DNA from: Acidimicrobiales bacterium
Lineage (GTDB): Bacteria; Actinomycetota; Acidimicrobiia; Acidimicrobiales; Aldehydirespiratoraceae
NCBI GenBank assembly: GCA_033344915.1
Contig: JAWPML010000001.1
Coordinates: 4,110,263-4,174,262 of the forward strand
Length of the DNA: 64,000 bases
Direction of reading: 5' to 3'
In this document: positions 16,031 through 24,831 of the stretch, in pieces
Position numbering within the stretch: position 1 is the first letter of the stretch
Layout of the letters: every line of letters starts with the position of its first letter
Made by a program: the position numbers and the translations under genes
The notes under the pieces: generated by a model
The model's input: the letters and a program-made list of their open reading frames with translations, nothing else
Databases searched by the model: none
Told to the model about the DNA's origin: nothing

Positions 16031-17655
16031 TGCGTGGTGACCTCGAGTGGGGGACCATCCCGCGGATGCTGGCGGAGTCGGTCGAGCGTCATGGTGACCG
16101 CGAGGCGCTGGTCGACGGTGAACTCCGCCTGACCTATCGCGAGCTCGGCGATCGCGTCGACATGGCCGCGAAGGCCTTCCTCGCCGAGGGGCTCGAGGTC
16201 GGTGACCGCGTCGCGATCTGGGCGCCGAACATCCATCAGTGGATGGTGGCGGCGCTCGGCGCACTCTCGGCCGGCGGTGCGATCGTCCCCCTCAACACCC
16301 GGTACAAGGGCGAGGAGGCGGCCTACATCCTGGCGAAGTCCCGCTCGTCGGTGTTGTGCACCGTCAACGGCTTCCTCGGCACCGACTATGTGGCACAGCT
16401 GCGCGCCGCGATGGGCGCGGCGGCCGACGACCGCCCGGTCGAGGGCCTTCCGGAGCTGCGCCGGATCGTGCTCCTGTCCGGAGACCCGGTCGCCGACACG
16501 ACGCCGTGGGACGCCTTCCTCGGCCAGGGTGACGGTGTCACCGACGAGCGACTCGCCGAGCGGCAGGCCGAGATCGGCCCGGACAGCCTCAGCGACATCC
16601 TCTTCACGGCCGGGACCACCGGCAAGCCGAAGGGGGCGATGCTCACCCACGGTTCGACGTTGCGTCAGTTCGCCGACTGGACCGAGATCATCGGTCTCGG
16701 GGCGGATGACCGCTACCTGATCGTGAACCCCTTCTTCCACGTGTTCGGGCTCAAGGCGGGGTTCACCTCGGCCCTGATGCGGGGCGCGACGGTCGTCCCC
16801 ATGGCGACGTTCGACATCGACGAGGCACTGGCGATCGTCGAGCGGGAGCGGATCACCATGTTCCCCGGCCCGCCCACGATCCACCAGGCCGTGCTGAACC
16901 ATCCGCGCCGCGACGAGTTCGACCTCTCCTCGCTGCGCCTGTCGACCACCGGCGCGGCGGATGTGCCCGAGGAGATGATCCGGCGCATGCGCGAAGAGCT
17001 CTCCTACGAGGTGGTCGTGACCGGCTACGGGCTGACCGAGTGCACGGGCGCCGCCACGATGTCGCGTCACGACGATCCGATCCCGAAGATCGCCCTGACG
17101 TCAGGTCGCCCGCTCCCCGGCCTGGAGGTGCAGATCGTCGACGACGACCTCAACGAACTGCCGCGGGGCACGCAGGGAGAGATCGTCATCCGGGGCTACG
17201 GCATCATGCTCGGCTACTTCGACGAGCCCGAGCAGACGGCGACCGCGATCGACCCGAGCGGCTGGCTCCGGTCGGGCGACCTGGGCGTCATGGACGACGA
17301 GGACTATGTCTCCATCACCGGGCGCAAGAAGGACATGTTCATCGTCGGGGGGTTCAACACCTATCCGGCGGAGGTCGAAGGCGTCCTCCTCACCCACGAG
17401 GCGATCGCCGAGGTCGCCGTCGTCGGCGCGCCCGACGAGCGCCTGGGTGAGGTCGGTATGGCGTGGGTGATCCTCCGCAAGGGCGCGGCGGTCGAACCCG
17501 AGGAGCTCATCGACTACGCCCGCGAGCGTCTCGCCAACTACAAGGTGCCCCGCTACGTCGAGTTCGTCGACGAGTTCCCCGTGAGCGCGGCGGGGAAGGT
17601 CCTCAAGCGGGATCTGGTCGAGCGTGCCGCCGAGCTGCTGGCGGATCGGGCCTGA
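16030..17655 (+). CDS. AMP-forming acyl-CoA ligase (FadD3/FadD-like), copy 2
   Basis: A 541-residue ANL-superfamily ligase. Motifs: FTAGTTGKPKGAMLTHG (about residues 191-207), YGLTECTGAATMS, GWLRSGDLGVMDDEDY, GRKKDMFIVGGFNTYPAEVE and a terminal AAGKVLKRDL with the catalytic Lys. The full set indicates an active enzyme. The sequence resembles actinobacterial FadD3/FadD-type ligases that activate ring-derived or branched acids, but this is a by-eye judgement. It is coupled to the lactonase-like gene before it and followed after 10 bases by a thioesterase-like gene. Confidence 0.9.
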   Translation: MRGDLEWGTIPRMLAESVERHGDREALVDGELRLTYRELGDRVDMAAKAFLAEGLEVGDRVAIWAPNIHQWMVAALGALSAGGAIVPLNTRYKGEEAAYILAKSRSSVLCTVNGFLGTDYVAQLRAAMGAAADDRPVEGLPELRRIVLLSGDPVADTTPWDAFLGQGDGVTDERLAERQAEIGPDSLSDILFTAGTTGKPKGAMLTHGSTLRQFADWTEIIGLGADDRYLIVNPFFHVFGLKAGFTSALMRGATVVPMATFDIDEALAIVERERITMFPGPPTIHQAVLNHPRRDEFDLSSLRLSTTGAADVPEEMIRRMREELSYEVVVTGYGLTECTGAATMSRHDDPIPKIALTSGRPLPGLEVQIVDDDLNELPRGTQGEIVIRGYGIMLGYFDEPEQTATAIDPSGWLRSGDLGVMDDEDYVSITGRKKDMFIVGGFNTYPAEVEGVLLTHEAIAEVAVVGAPDERLGEVGMAWVILRKGAAVEPEELIDYARERLANYKVPRYVEFVDEFPVSAAGKVLKRDLVERAAELLADRA

Positions 17656-17665
17656 CGGGTACCAC

Positions 17666-18487
17666 ATGGGAACCGTGACCTTCGGCGAGGCAATCGCCGT
17701 GCGATCCGACGGCGACGGTCGGTTCACGGTGTCGGTGCCGCCGTCGTGGACGGCCGGCGACCTGGCCCCCGGGGGTCTCGTCGCCGCCCAGCTCCTCGCA
17801 GTCGGAACGGCGTTGGTGGACGACCCGGCGCTGCCGCCCCGCTCGTTCACGACCCAGTTCCTCCGCGCGGTGTGCCGGGGGTCGTACGAGGTCGAGGCGG
17901 AGGTGCTTCGCCGCGGCCGTTCCACCGCCAACGTCGGCTTTCGGGCGGTCCAGGACGGTGCCGTCGTCGCAACCGCCCACGGCGTGTTCGCCGGCCCCCG
18001 CTCCGGGCCCGAGTTCGCCGAGATCGCCATGCCCGATGTCGCGCCGCCCACCCCGGGCCGTCCGACAGAGGGCTACGTGCCGCCGTTCGCCCGCCCCTAC
18101 GCCGACAATGTGGTGATCCAGGAGCGGCTGGGCCCACCGGCGCTGTCGGGTTCCGCCGGGCCGATGGAGAAGGCGGGCTGGGTCGGGTTCGCGGCCGCCC
18201 ATCCCCTCGATGCCGCCGGGTTGGCCATGATGGCCGACGTCGGGATGATGCCCTGGTGGGGTCGACTCGAGGAGCCCTACGGAACCGCGGCGCTCGAATG
18301 CACGGTGCAGTTCCGCGGACACCCGCCCGACGGGGATCCCGGTGACCTCGTGCTCATGCACTCGCGAACCGGGCTCGTCCACGATGGCTATCTCGACTGG
18401 GACTCCTGGATGTGGAGCGATGACGGGACCCTGCTGTGTCAGGCCCGTCAGCTGCTCGTCGTGGTCGGAGCCGTGCCATCCGAGTAG
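17666..18487 (+). CDS. Thioesterase-like (TesB / 4HBT_3 double hot-dog) protein
   Basis: A 273-residue protein with the layout of acyl-CoA thioesterase II-like proteins: an N-terminal hot-dog (PPSWTAGDLAPGGLVAAQLL, then TTQFLRAVCRGSYEVEAEVLRRGRS split over two strands) and a C-terminal hot-dog ending in HDGYLDWDSWMWSDDG and LCQARQLL. The terminal segment normally carries catalytic Asp/Gln residues. It probably hydrolyses or sequesters an acyl-CoA made by the upstream ligase. The start ATG at 17666 was chosen to avoid overlap with the ligase. The 3' end overlaps the convergent TetR gene by 40 bases. Confidence 0.82.
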   Translation: MGTVTFGEAIAVRSDGDGRFTVSVPPSWTAGDLAPGGLVAAQLLAVGTALVDDPALPPRSFTTQFLRAVCRGSYEVEAEVLRRGRSTANVGFRAVQDGAVVATAHGVFAGPRSGPEFAEIAMPDVAPPTPGRPTEGYVPPFARPYADNVVIQERLGPPALSGSAGPMEKAGWVGFAAAHPLDAAGLAMMADVGMMPWWGRLEEPYGTAALECTVQFRGHPPDGDPGDLVLMHSRTGLVHDGYLDWDSWMWSDDGTLLCQARQLLVVVGAVPSE

Positions 18488-19134
18488 CCGTGCTCGTCCA
18501 TCCGCAACATGCGGCGCCAGACCATCGTGAGGCGCTCCGTGGCGCGTTCCAGATCGATCCCGTCGCCGAACACGAACCAGAGGTAGGCGCACCGCTCCGT
18601 CACCGCGCCGAGCGCTTCGGCGGTGAAGGGGATGTCGTCGATCTGGGGAATGAGGTCGGCCGCCATCCAGCGGCGCAGGGCCCGCTCGGTCCGCGCCCGG
18701 CTCTGCATCTGGCGGGAAATGATCACCTCGCGGGCGAGCGCGTTGCTCATGGCGGCTTCCTCGAGCATCGCCCAGAAGCGCGCGTTGCGGCGGAAGGCCT
18801 CCAGGTAGAGCCGGTTCGTCTCCTGGATGCTCTCCATCGGCGAGACGCCGCGCGGCCGCTGGGGCGAATCGAGCACTTCGGCCTCGACGGACTCGAGGAC
18901 CACCTCGAACACCTCTTCCTTGGTGTCGAAGTAGGTGTAGAAGGTGCCGACCGCGACTTCGGCCGCGTCGGTGATGTCGGTGATCCGGGTGTTGTGGTAG
19001 CCCCGCTCGTTGAACACCACGAGGGCGGCATCGACGATCGCGGCACGGGTTCGTCGCGCTCGGTTGCTGAGGTTGGCCGGGTCGTCGCCGTCGCTTGTTC
19101 CGCTCGTCGACCCGTCCGAGGACTTCGGGTTCAT
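18448..19134 (-). CDS. TetR/AcrR-family transcriptional regulator
   Basis: A 228-residue repressor-type protein. The N-terminal TetR helix-turn-helix spans about residues 28-74 (TRAAIVDAALVVFNERGYHNT, then RITDITDAAEVAVGTFYTYFDTKEEVF). A helical ligand domain follows with no further recognisable signature. It is convergent with the thioesterase gene and divergent from the SDR-to-ABC transporter operon. The shared 75-base gap carries a good promoter for the rightward operon, so that operon is its most likely target. Confidence 0.9.
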   Translation of the reverse strand: MNPKSSDGSTSGTSDGDDPANLSNRARRTRAAIVDAALVVFNERGYHNTRITDITDAAEVAVGTFYTYFDTKEEVFEVVLESVEAEVLDSPQRPRGVSPMESIQETNRLYLEAFRRNARFWAMLEEAAMSNALAREVIISRQMQSRARTERALRRWMAADLIPQIDDIPFTAEALGAVTERCAYLWFVFGDGIDLERATERLTMVWRRMLRMDEHGYSDGTAPTTTSS

Positions 19135-19138
19135 GCGA

Positions 19139-19167
19139 TTGACAGAGTAGCGCGAGTGAGGAATAGT
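19139..19167 (+). promoter_or_regulatory. Putative promoter of the SDR-RidA-ABC operon
   Basis: TTGACA (19139-19144) and AATAGT (19162-19167) are separated by 17 bases, an ideal spacing for a housekeeping promoter. An AT-rich stretch with AAGA-GATGAA-TCTT (19170-19183) follows and could be the TetR site. The ribosome site GGGGAG ends at 19200 and the TTG start is at 19210. Confidence 0.5.
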
Positions 19168-19209
19168 TCAAGAGATGAATCTTTCTTCAGAAAAGGGGAG
19201 TGAGCCGCG

Positions 19210-20085
19210 TTGAGCCCACGAGTCGTGATCGTCACCGGTGCGTCGAAAGGCTTCGGCATGGCGGCGAGCCAGGAGCTCGCCCGGCGAGGCCACACCGTCG
19301 TGGCCACCATGCGTTCACCCGACCGGGACGGCCCTGCTGTTCGGGAGGGGTTCGAGGACCTCATCCATGTCGCACAGCTCGACGTGACGGACGGCGAGCA
19401 GACGACCGCGGTGGTCGACGACACGCTCGAACGCTTCGGCCGCATCGACGCGATCGTCAACAACGCCGGCTACGGCCTGTACGGCACCGTGGAGGATGTC
19501 GGCGTCGATGAGGTGATGCGCCTGATCGACACCAACCTGCTGGGCCAGCTGCGCCTGTGCCAGGCGGTCATCGGCCCGATGCGGGAGGCGGGCCGGGGCA
19601 CGATCGTGAACGTGGCCTCGGCCGGCGTCTACATCGTGGCGCCGCTGACCGGTCTCTACTCGGCGTCGAAGATGGCCGTCGCGGCGATGACCGAGGCACT
19701 CCGCCTCGAAGTGAAGCAGTTCGGGATCCACGTGGTCTCGGTCGAGCCCGGGATGTATCGCAGCGACTGGCAGTACGGATCGCTCGACGTGTGCCGCCGC
19801 CTCGAGAACGAGGAGAGCGCCTACCAGGAGGCGTCGATGCGCGCCCTCGAAGCCTTCCGGGAGATGGGCGAGACCCGCCCGGGCACGGCGACCACGGGGG
19901 CCACGATCGCCGACATGGTCGAACTCGAGCAGGAGCCGCCGCTGCACGTGCCGGTCGGCGACGACGCCTACCGCCTGCGCGAACAGCGACGGATGCTGAC
20001 GGACGAAGCATGGGAGCAGATGATGCTGCAGGGACCGTTCTTCCACGAGGGCTCCAGCGAGGGCTTCGCCGGGTACAGCGCATGA
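19210..20085 (+). CDS. Short-chain dehydrogenase/reductase (classical SDR)
   Basis: A 291-residue SDR with the full set of classical motifs: TGASKGFGMA for NAD(P), NNAGYG, the catalytic Ser in VNVASAG, and YSASK (Tyr and Lys) followed by MAVAAMTEALRLEV. An active oxidoreductase is expected. It begins with TTG at 19210 behind GGGGAG; no better start is visible. It is the first gene of a long coupled operon and overlaps the next SDR gene by ATGA. Confidence 0.87.
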   Translation: MSPRVVIVTGASKGFGMAASQELARRGHTVVATMRSPDRDGPAVREGFEDLIHVAQLDVTDGEQTTAVVDDTLERFGRIDAIVNNAGYGLYGTVEDVGVDEVMRLIDTNLLGQLRLCQAVIGPMREAGRGTIVNVASAGVYIVAPLTGLYSASKMAVAAMTEALRLEVKQFGIHVVSVEPGMYRSDWQYGSLDVCRRLENEESAYQEASMRALEAFREMGETRPGTATTGATIADMVELEQEPPLHVPVGDDAYRLREQRRMLTDEAWEQMMLQGPFFHEGSSEGFAGYSA

Positions 20086-20909
20086 ACGCCGAGGCAACGC
20101 CGTCGGTCGCCATCGTGCTCGGCGCGACGACCTCGGTCGGCCGCGCCGTCGCCGCCCGACTTGCCGAAGCGGGAGCGCGGCTCGCACTCGTCGGCGTGGC
20201 CGGTGTGGAGACCGCGTCGGACCTCGAGGAGGTCGCCTCCGGGTTGAAGGGGCTCTCGGGCGAGGCAATGACCACCGAGCTCGCGCCCCGCGACCGCGCC
20301 GGATTCGAGTCGTTCTTCGCCGCGGTCGCGGACCGACACGGACAGCTCGACGCACTCGTCACGGTGCCGGGCGCGCCCCGGCCCGTTCCGGCCGATCAGA
20401 TGTCCGACGCCGACTGGGACGACGCGATCGACGGCTCGCTCAGTGCGACCTATTGCGCCTACCGGGCGCTGTTGCCCCACTTCGAGTCCACCGGCCGGGG
20501 CCGGGTGGTCAGCGTGGTGGGTGACGAAGGCCGACGCGGTGCGGGCGGCGCCAGCCACATCGCGGCGGGCCACTGGAGCATCATCGGCTTGGCGAAATCG
20601 GCGGCGCTCGAGATGGCCGAGTCCGATGTCGCCGTCAACGTCGTCACCTCCACGGCGCTCGACGATCCGCGCTGGCAGGACGATGCGTACCAGCGCTACG
20701 CCCACGCCACCGTGGGTGAAGACACCGCGACGACCGACCGCGACTCCACGGCCGCCGCACTGGGTCTGCGTCACCCCACGACGCGCCCCTTCGTGTCTCC
20801 GGAGGCGGTGGCGCGCGCCGTGATGATGTTCCTCACCCAGCCGGACAACACCATGACCGGCTCCGTGCTCGACCTGAGCCAGGGCATGGCTGCGCTCAAC
20901 ACCGCATGA
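20082..20909 (+). CDS. SDR-fold protein lacking catalytic Tyr/Lys
   Basis: A 275-residue protein with the SDR fold, but key positions are altered. The glycine motif reads GATTSVGRAVA in place of TGxxxGxG. In the active-site helix, IAAGHWSIIGLAKSAALEM aligns with YAASKWGVIGLVKSLAIEL of the third SDR here, so Tyr becomes Ile and Lys becomes His. It is unlikely to be an ordinary dehydrogenase and may be a structural or regulatory partner of the coupled active SDR. The longer open frame upstream is only a shadow; ATG 20082 overlaps the previous stop. Confidence 0.78.
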   Translation: MNAEATPSVAIVLGATTSVGRAVAARLAEAGARLALVGVAGVETASDLEEVASGLKGLSGEAMTTELAPRDRAGFESFFAAVADRHGQLDALVTVPGAPRPVPADQMSDADWDDAIDGSLSATYCAYRALLPHFESTGRGRVVSVVGDEGRRGAGGASHIAAGHWSIIGLAKSAALEMAESDVAVNVVTSTALDDPRWQDDAYQRYAHATVGEDTATTDRDSTAAALGLRHPTTRPFVSPEAVARAVMMFLTQPDNTMTGSVLDLSQGMAALNTA

Positions 20910-20970
20910 GCACGACCCTCCACACCCGACAGCACCGCACCCGGCAGCACCGCACGAGGAGAGACGTTCG

Positions 20971-21804
20971 ATGAGCCGATTCGACGACCAGGTCGTCGTC
21001 ATCACTGGTGGCGCCAAGGGGCAGGGGCGCTCCCACGCGGTCGCCTTCGCCGAGCGGGGCGCCGACGTCGTGCTCTGCGACATCGCCGCGCAGATTCCGT
21101 GCGCGTCGGCCATGGGCACGATCGAGGACCTCAACCACACGCGTGACCTGGTGGAGGCGACGGGCCGTCGTTGCGTCGCCGTGCAGGCCGACACCCGCGA
21201 TGCCGCTGCCATGCGCGACCTGGTCGGAAAGACGATCGCCGAGTTCGGCAAGATCGACGTCTTCGTGGCCAACGCCGGCATCGCCGCCTTCGGTCCCATC
21301 GCCTCGATGCCCGACGACATGTGGTTCGACGTCGTCGACGTCAACCTCAACGGTGTCGCCAACGCCGTGCGCGCGGTCGTCCCCCACATGATCGAACGGG
21401 AGCAGGGACGGATCATCGCCACTGCCTCGATCGTCGGTCGCGAGGGCGGGCCGAACAACGCCAACTACGCCGCGTCGAAGTGGGGCGTGATCGGGCTCGT
21501 GAAGTCGCTGGCGATCGAGCTCGCACCTCACGGGGTGACGATCAACGCCCTGTCGCCGATGTCGGTGTCCACCGACATGTGCCACAACGACAAGACCTAC
21601 ACACTGTTCCGTCCCGATCTCGCCGCGCCGACCACCGACGACGTGCGCGACACGTTCGCCGGGCTCAACCCGATGCGGGTCCCCTGGCTCGAACTCGAGG
21701 ACAGCACCAACAGCGTGCTGTTCCTCGCGTCGGACGAGGCGCGCTACATCACCGGCACGTCGCTCGACGTCGCCGGCGGCTGGAACGCCAACCACTGCGC
21801 ATGA
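20971..21804 (+). CDS. Mycofactocin-type SDR oxidoreductase
   Basis: A 277-residue SDR with a GGAKGQGRSHAVAFAERGADVVLCD start and an extra segment of the form EDLNHTRDLVEATGRRCVA after the first strands. Both are marks of the mycofactocin-coupled SDR family, in which tightly held NAD is reoxidised by mycofactocin. The catalytic residues are present (IATASIVG, YAASKWGVIGL). A GGAGAG site lies 7-12 bases upstream of ATG. No mycofactocin biosynthesis gene occurs in the window. It overlaps the CMD-RidA fusion by ATGA. Confidence 0.85.
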   Translation: MSRFDDQVVVITGGAKGQGRSHAVAFAERGADVVLCDIAAQIPCASAMGTIEDLNHTRDLVEATGRRCVAVQADTRDAAAMRDLVGKTIAEFGKIDVFVANAGIAAFGPIASMPDDMWFDVVDVNLNGVANAVRAVVPHMIEREQGRIIATASIVGREGGPNNANYAASKWGVIGLVKSLAIELAPHGVTINALSPMSVSTDMCHNDKTYTLFRPDLAAPTTDDVRDTFAGLNPMRVPWLELEDSTNSVLFLASDEARYITGTSLDVAGGWNANHCA

Positions 21805-22799
21805 CGAGCACCTCCACGGCCGACCGCGGGGCCCGGATCCCGTACTGCAGCGACGAGATGCTCGCGCCCCACGCCGAACTGCTCCAGACGATCACGACCA
21901 ACTTCGGCTTCGTTCCGTCCAGCTTCCGCACGCTCGCCTACAAGCCGAACCTGCTGCGCGCCGTCGGCGATCTCAGCGCCGCGGTCATGAGCTCCGACAG
22001 TCTCACGCCGGCACGGCTGCGCTGGATGGTGTCCTACGTCTCGAGCCGCGCCGCCGGATGCACGTACTGCTCGGCCCACACCGCCTACAACCTCGCGGAA
22101 GTGTGCGACGTCGACCACGAGACGCTCGACGAGCTGTGGACCTTCGAGGTCAGCAATCGCTTCACCGAAGCCGAGCGTGCCGCGCTGCGGGTGGCGGTGG
22201 CCGCCGGGGGCGTCGGCAACGTCACCGACGAGCAGATCTCGGCCCTCGCGGACCACTACGGACCCGAGGAGATCGTGGAACTCGTGGCCGCCATCTCGCT
22301 GTTCGGGTTCCTCAACCGGTGGAACGACACGCTCGGCACACCGCTGGAGGACGGGCCCGACCACATGGTCGAACTCCTCGGCGGCGGGACGTCGCGCGCC
22401 GCTCGAGGCTCGGCAGGCTCGGCGGCAACGGATCAGGCGCTTCGCTCCGGATCGTTCATCTTCGTCAACGGTCAGTTGGCGCTCGACGACGCCGGTGAGA
22501 TCGTCGGCCCCGGGGATGCCCGGGCCCAGGCCGAACGGTGCCTGCAGAACATCGCCGATGCGCTCGCCGCCCACGGTGCGTCCCTCGGTGATCTGGTCAA
22601 GCTCACGTGCTTCGTCCTCGACGCCGACGACTTCCCGGGCTACGCGGCCGCGAAGGCGGCGCTTCTGCCCTCGGCGGAGGTCTCCAGCACGACCGTCGTC
22701 GTCCGCGATCTTCTGATCCCGGGTGCGCTGCTCGAGATCGACGCCATCGCGGCTGCCCCTTCCGCATCCGCGCCGTCCACCACCGGAGAACTTCCATGA
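21801..22799 (+). CDS. CMD/AhpD-like domain fused to a RidA-like domain
   Basis: A 332-residue two-domain protein. Residues 1-195 are CMD/AhpD-like and parallel the protein at 14496, with AAGCTYCSAHTAYN and LFGFLNRWNDTLGTP. Residues 205-325 are RidA/YjgF-like (SGSFIFVNGQLALDDAGEIV, CLQNIADALAAHGASLGDLVKLTCFV, LLEIDAIAAAP). In RidA, Arg105 binds the imine carboxylate; by eye the aligned position is Thr (SSTTVVVRD), so imine deaminase activity is doubtful. The gene overlaps the SDR before it and the aminotransferase after it by ATGA. The start is ATG 21801, not the longer open frame. Confidence 0.85.
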   Translation: MTSTSTADRGARIPYCSDEMLAPHAELLQTITTNFGFVPSSFRTLAYKPNLLRAVGDLSAAVMSSDSLTPARLRWMVSYVSSRAAGCTYCSAHTAYNLAEVCDVDHETLDELWTFEVSNRFTEAERAALRVAVAAGGVGNVTDEQISALADHYGPEEIVELVAAISLFGFLNRWNDTLGTPLEDGPDHMVELLGGGTSRAARGSAGSAATDQALRSGSFIFVNGQLALDDAGEIVGPGDARAQAERCLQNIADALAAHGASLGDLVKLTCFVLDADDFPGYAAAKAALLPSAEVSSTTVVVRDLLIPGALLEIDAIAAAPSASAPSTTGELP

Positions 22800-24013
22800 G
22801 CCGTGACATCGCGAGCCTGTACGCGCCGGCCGCCGCCGGCGGACCCCCGCTCTTCTTCCCGACCCCCGAGCGTCCGATCTTCTTCAACTTCGATCAGGGC
22901 AATCCGGACCCGGCGACGTATCCGCTCGACCTGCTCGAGCGGCTCTCGCACGAGGTGCTCGAGGAGGCGGGCGGCGACGCGCTCAGCTACTTCGATCCGG
23001 ACACCGGCTACGAGGAGCTCGTCTACGGCTTCCGGGGTCTGCGGACTGCTCTCGCCGACCGACTCAACGAGCGCGACGGCCGCGAGTTCGACGCCGACAA
23101 CGTGATCCTCACCTCGGGTGCGGTCCAGGCGCTGTCGCTCGCGGCGCGGGCGTTCGCCGGGCCGGGCGACGCCGTCTTCGTCGAGGCCGTCACCTTCCCG
23201 TACGCGTCGTCGTTCCTGGCCGGCACCGGAGCCGACGTCGTGGCCGTCCCGGTCGACGCCGACGGTCTCGATGTCCACGCGCTCGCCGACGCGATCGACG
23301 CGGCGGCGGCTCGCGGTCTGCGCCCGAAGCTCGTCTACACGATCGCGACGTTCCAGCTGCCGACGGGGATGTCGATGCCCCCCTCGCGCCGCGAGCGCCT
23401 GCTCCAGCTGGCCGATCGCCACGACCTCGTCGTCATCGAGGACAACGTCTACTACGACCTGCGCTACGACGGAGAGCCCCCGCCGACGTTGCTCAGCATG
23501 GACGAGACGGGGCTCGTCATGCAGTCGGACAGCTTCTCCAAGACGGTGGCGCCCGGGTTGCGCCTCGGTTGGATGGTGGGGCACCCCGACGTGATCGGCG
23601 GTCTCGCCGCGGTGCGTGAGGACCTCGGCGTGAGTCAGTTCCTCGCCCGGGTCATGGCCCGCTATCTCGAAGGTGGCCACCACGGCCCCCAGGTGGCGAC
23701 CCTCCGGGACGTCTACCGGGCCAAGCGGGACGCGGCGGTCACCGCCCTGCACGAGCACTGTTCGGAGTATCTGACGTTCCGGGTGCCCGAGGGCTCGTTC
23801 TTCCTCTGGCTCGAGCTCGGCGACGGCGTCGACTGGGACCGGGCGGCCGAGGCCGTGCAGCGCGAGGGGGTCTTCTGTCGCCCCGGTGAACGGTTCACCG
23901 ACGACGGCTCGGGTCGCCAGTTCCTCCGCCTCGCCTTCAGCCTCCCGAGCGTCGACGAAATCACCCAGGGCATCGCCGCGCTGGGTCGAGCACTGCGAGA
24001 CTCCTCCACATGA
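22796..24013 (+). CDS. PLP-dependent aminotransferase, class I/II (MocR-like catalytic fold without HTH)
   Basis: A 405-residue fold-type I aminotransferase. The PLP Lys sits in SDSFSKTVAPGLRLGWMVG near residue 249. Cofactor-binding residues include NVILTSGAVQALSLAA, VIEDNVYYDLRYDG with the Asp that contacts the pyridine nitrogen, and a terminal Arg in RLAFSLP. The overall sequence resembles the 2-aminoadipate aminotransferase group. Coupling to a RidA-like domain fits RidA's usual partnership with PLP enzymes. It overlaps the ABC ATPase gene downstream by ATGA; the amino donor is unknown. Confidence 0.88.
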   Translation: MSRDIASLYAPAAAGGPPLFFPTPERPIFFNFDQGNPDPATYPLDLLERLSHEVLEEAGGDALSYFDPDTGYEELVYGFRGLRTALADRLNERDGREFDADNVILTSGAVQALSLAARAFAGPGDAVFVEAVTFPYASSFLAGTGADVVAVPVDADGLDVHALADAIDAAAARGLRPKLVYTIATFQLPTGMSMPPSRRERLLQLADRHDLVVIEDNVYYDLRYDGEPPPTLLSMDETGLVMQSDSFSKTVAPGLRLGWMVGHPDVIGGLAAVREDLGVSQFLARVMARYLEGGHHGPQVATLRDVYRAKRDAAVTALHEHCSEYLTFRVPEGSFFLWLELGDGVDWDRAAEAVQREGVFCRPGERFTDDGSGRQFLRLAFSLPSVDEITQGIAALGRALRDSST

Positions 24014-24831
24014 CCGACATCACTCGCCCGAAGATCTCGGCTCGTTCCGTGGAACGGGTCTTCGCTGCGGAGACCGACAATCCGGTCCACGCGCTCGGAC
24101 CGTTCGACCTCGACATCGCCGAGGGGGAGTTCTGCTGCATCGTCGGCCCGTCCGGCTGCGGGAAGTCCACCTTCCTGCGCATCGTCGCCGGCCTGCTCCG
24201 GCCGTCGGCCGGCGCCGTCGAGGTCGACCTCGCCGGCACGTCGAAGACCCCGATCGCCATGGTCTTCCAGGACTACGGCATCTACCCGTGGAAGACCGTG
24301 GAGGCCAACGTCCGCTTCGGGCTCGAGGTCGGCGGCATGTCCAAGAAGGAGGCGCGCGAGCGGGCGCTGTTCTGGCTCGGCCGGCTCGGGCTCACCGAGT
24401 TCCGCAATGCCTATCCCGACAAGCTCTCCGGCGGCATGCGCCAGCGCGTCGCCATCGCCCGGGCCCTCGCGGTCGAGCCCGAGATCCTCCTGATGGACGA
24501 ACCCTTCGCCGCGCTCGACGCCCAGCTTCGCCAGATCCTCCAGGAAGAACTCCTCGCACTCTGGGAGGCGGACAAGCGCACGGTGCTGTTCATCACCCAC
24601 AGCCTCGAGGAGGCGATCGTGTTGGGCGATCGCGTGCTCGTGATGACGGCTCGGCCGGGCCGCATGCTCGAGTCGGTCCAGGTGCCCTTCGATCGGCCCC
24701 GCACACCCGAGCTGCGGGCCGAGCCCGAGTTCAACGAGTTCAAGGCCGGCCTCTGGGACCACCTGAAGCTCCAGGTCGAGCAGTACCTCAACGAGTTGCG
24801 CACCGTCGAAGAGGAAGGTGACGAGCGATGA
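24010..24831 (+). CDS. ABC transporter ATPase (SsuB/TauB/NrtD type)
   Basis: A 273-residue ABC ATPase of the nitrate/sulfonate/taurine group. Walker A GPSGCGKST (residues 46-54), Q-loop VFQDYGIYPWKTV, signature LSGGMRQRVAIARAL, Walker B LLMDEPFAALD and H-loop FITHSLEEA are all intact. It powers uptake by the permease encoded next, whose start overlaps its stop. Relatives import sulfonates, nitrate, pyrimidine precursors or aromatic acids, so the cargo is left open. Confidence 0.93.
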   Translation: MTDITRPKISARSVERVFAAETDNPVHALGPFDLDIAEGEFCCIVGPSGCGKSTFLRIVAGLLRPSAGAVEVDLAGTSKTPIAMVFQDYGIYPWKTVEANVRFGLEVGGMSKKEARERALFWLGRLGLTEFRNAYPDKLSGGMRQRVAIARALAVEPEILLMDEPFAALDAQLRQILQEELLALWEADKRTVLFITHSLEEAIVLGDRVLVMTARPGRMLESVQVPFDRPRTPELRAEPEFNEFKAGLWDHLKLQVEQYLNELRTVEEEGDER

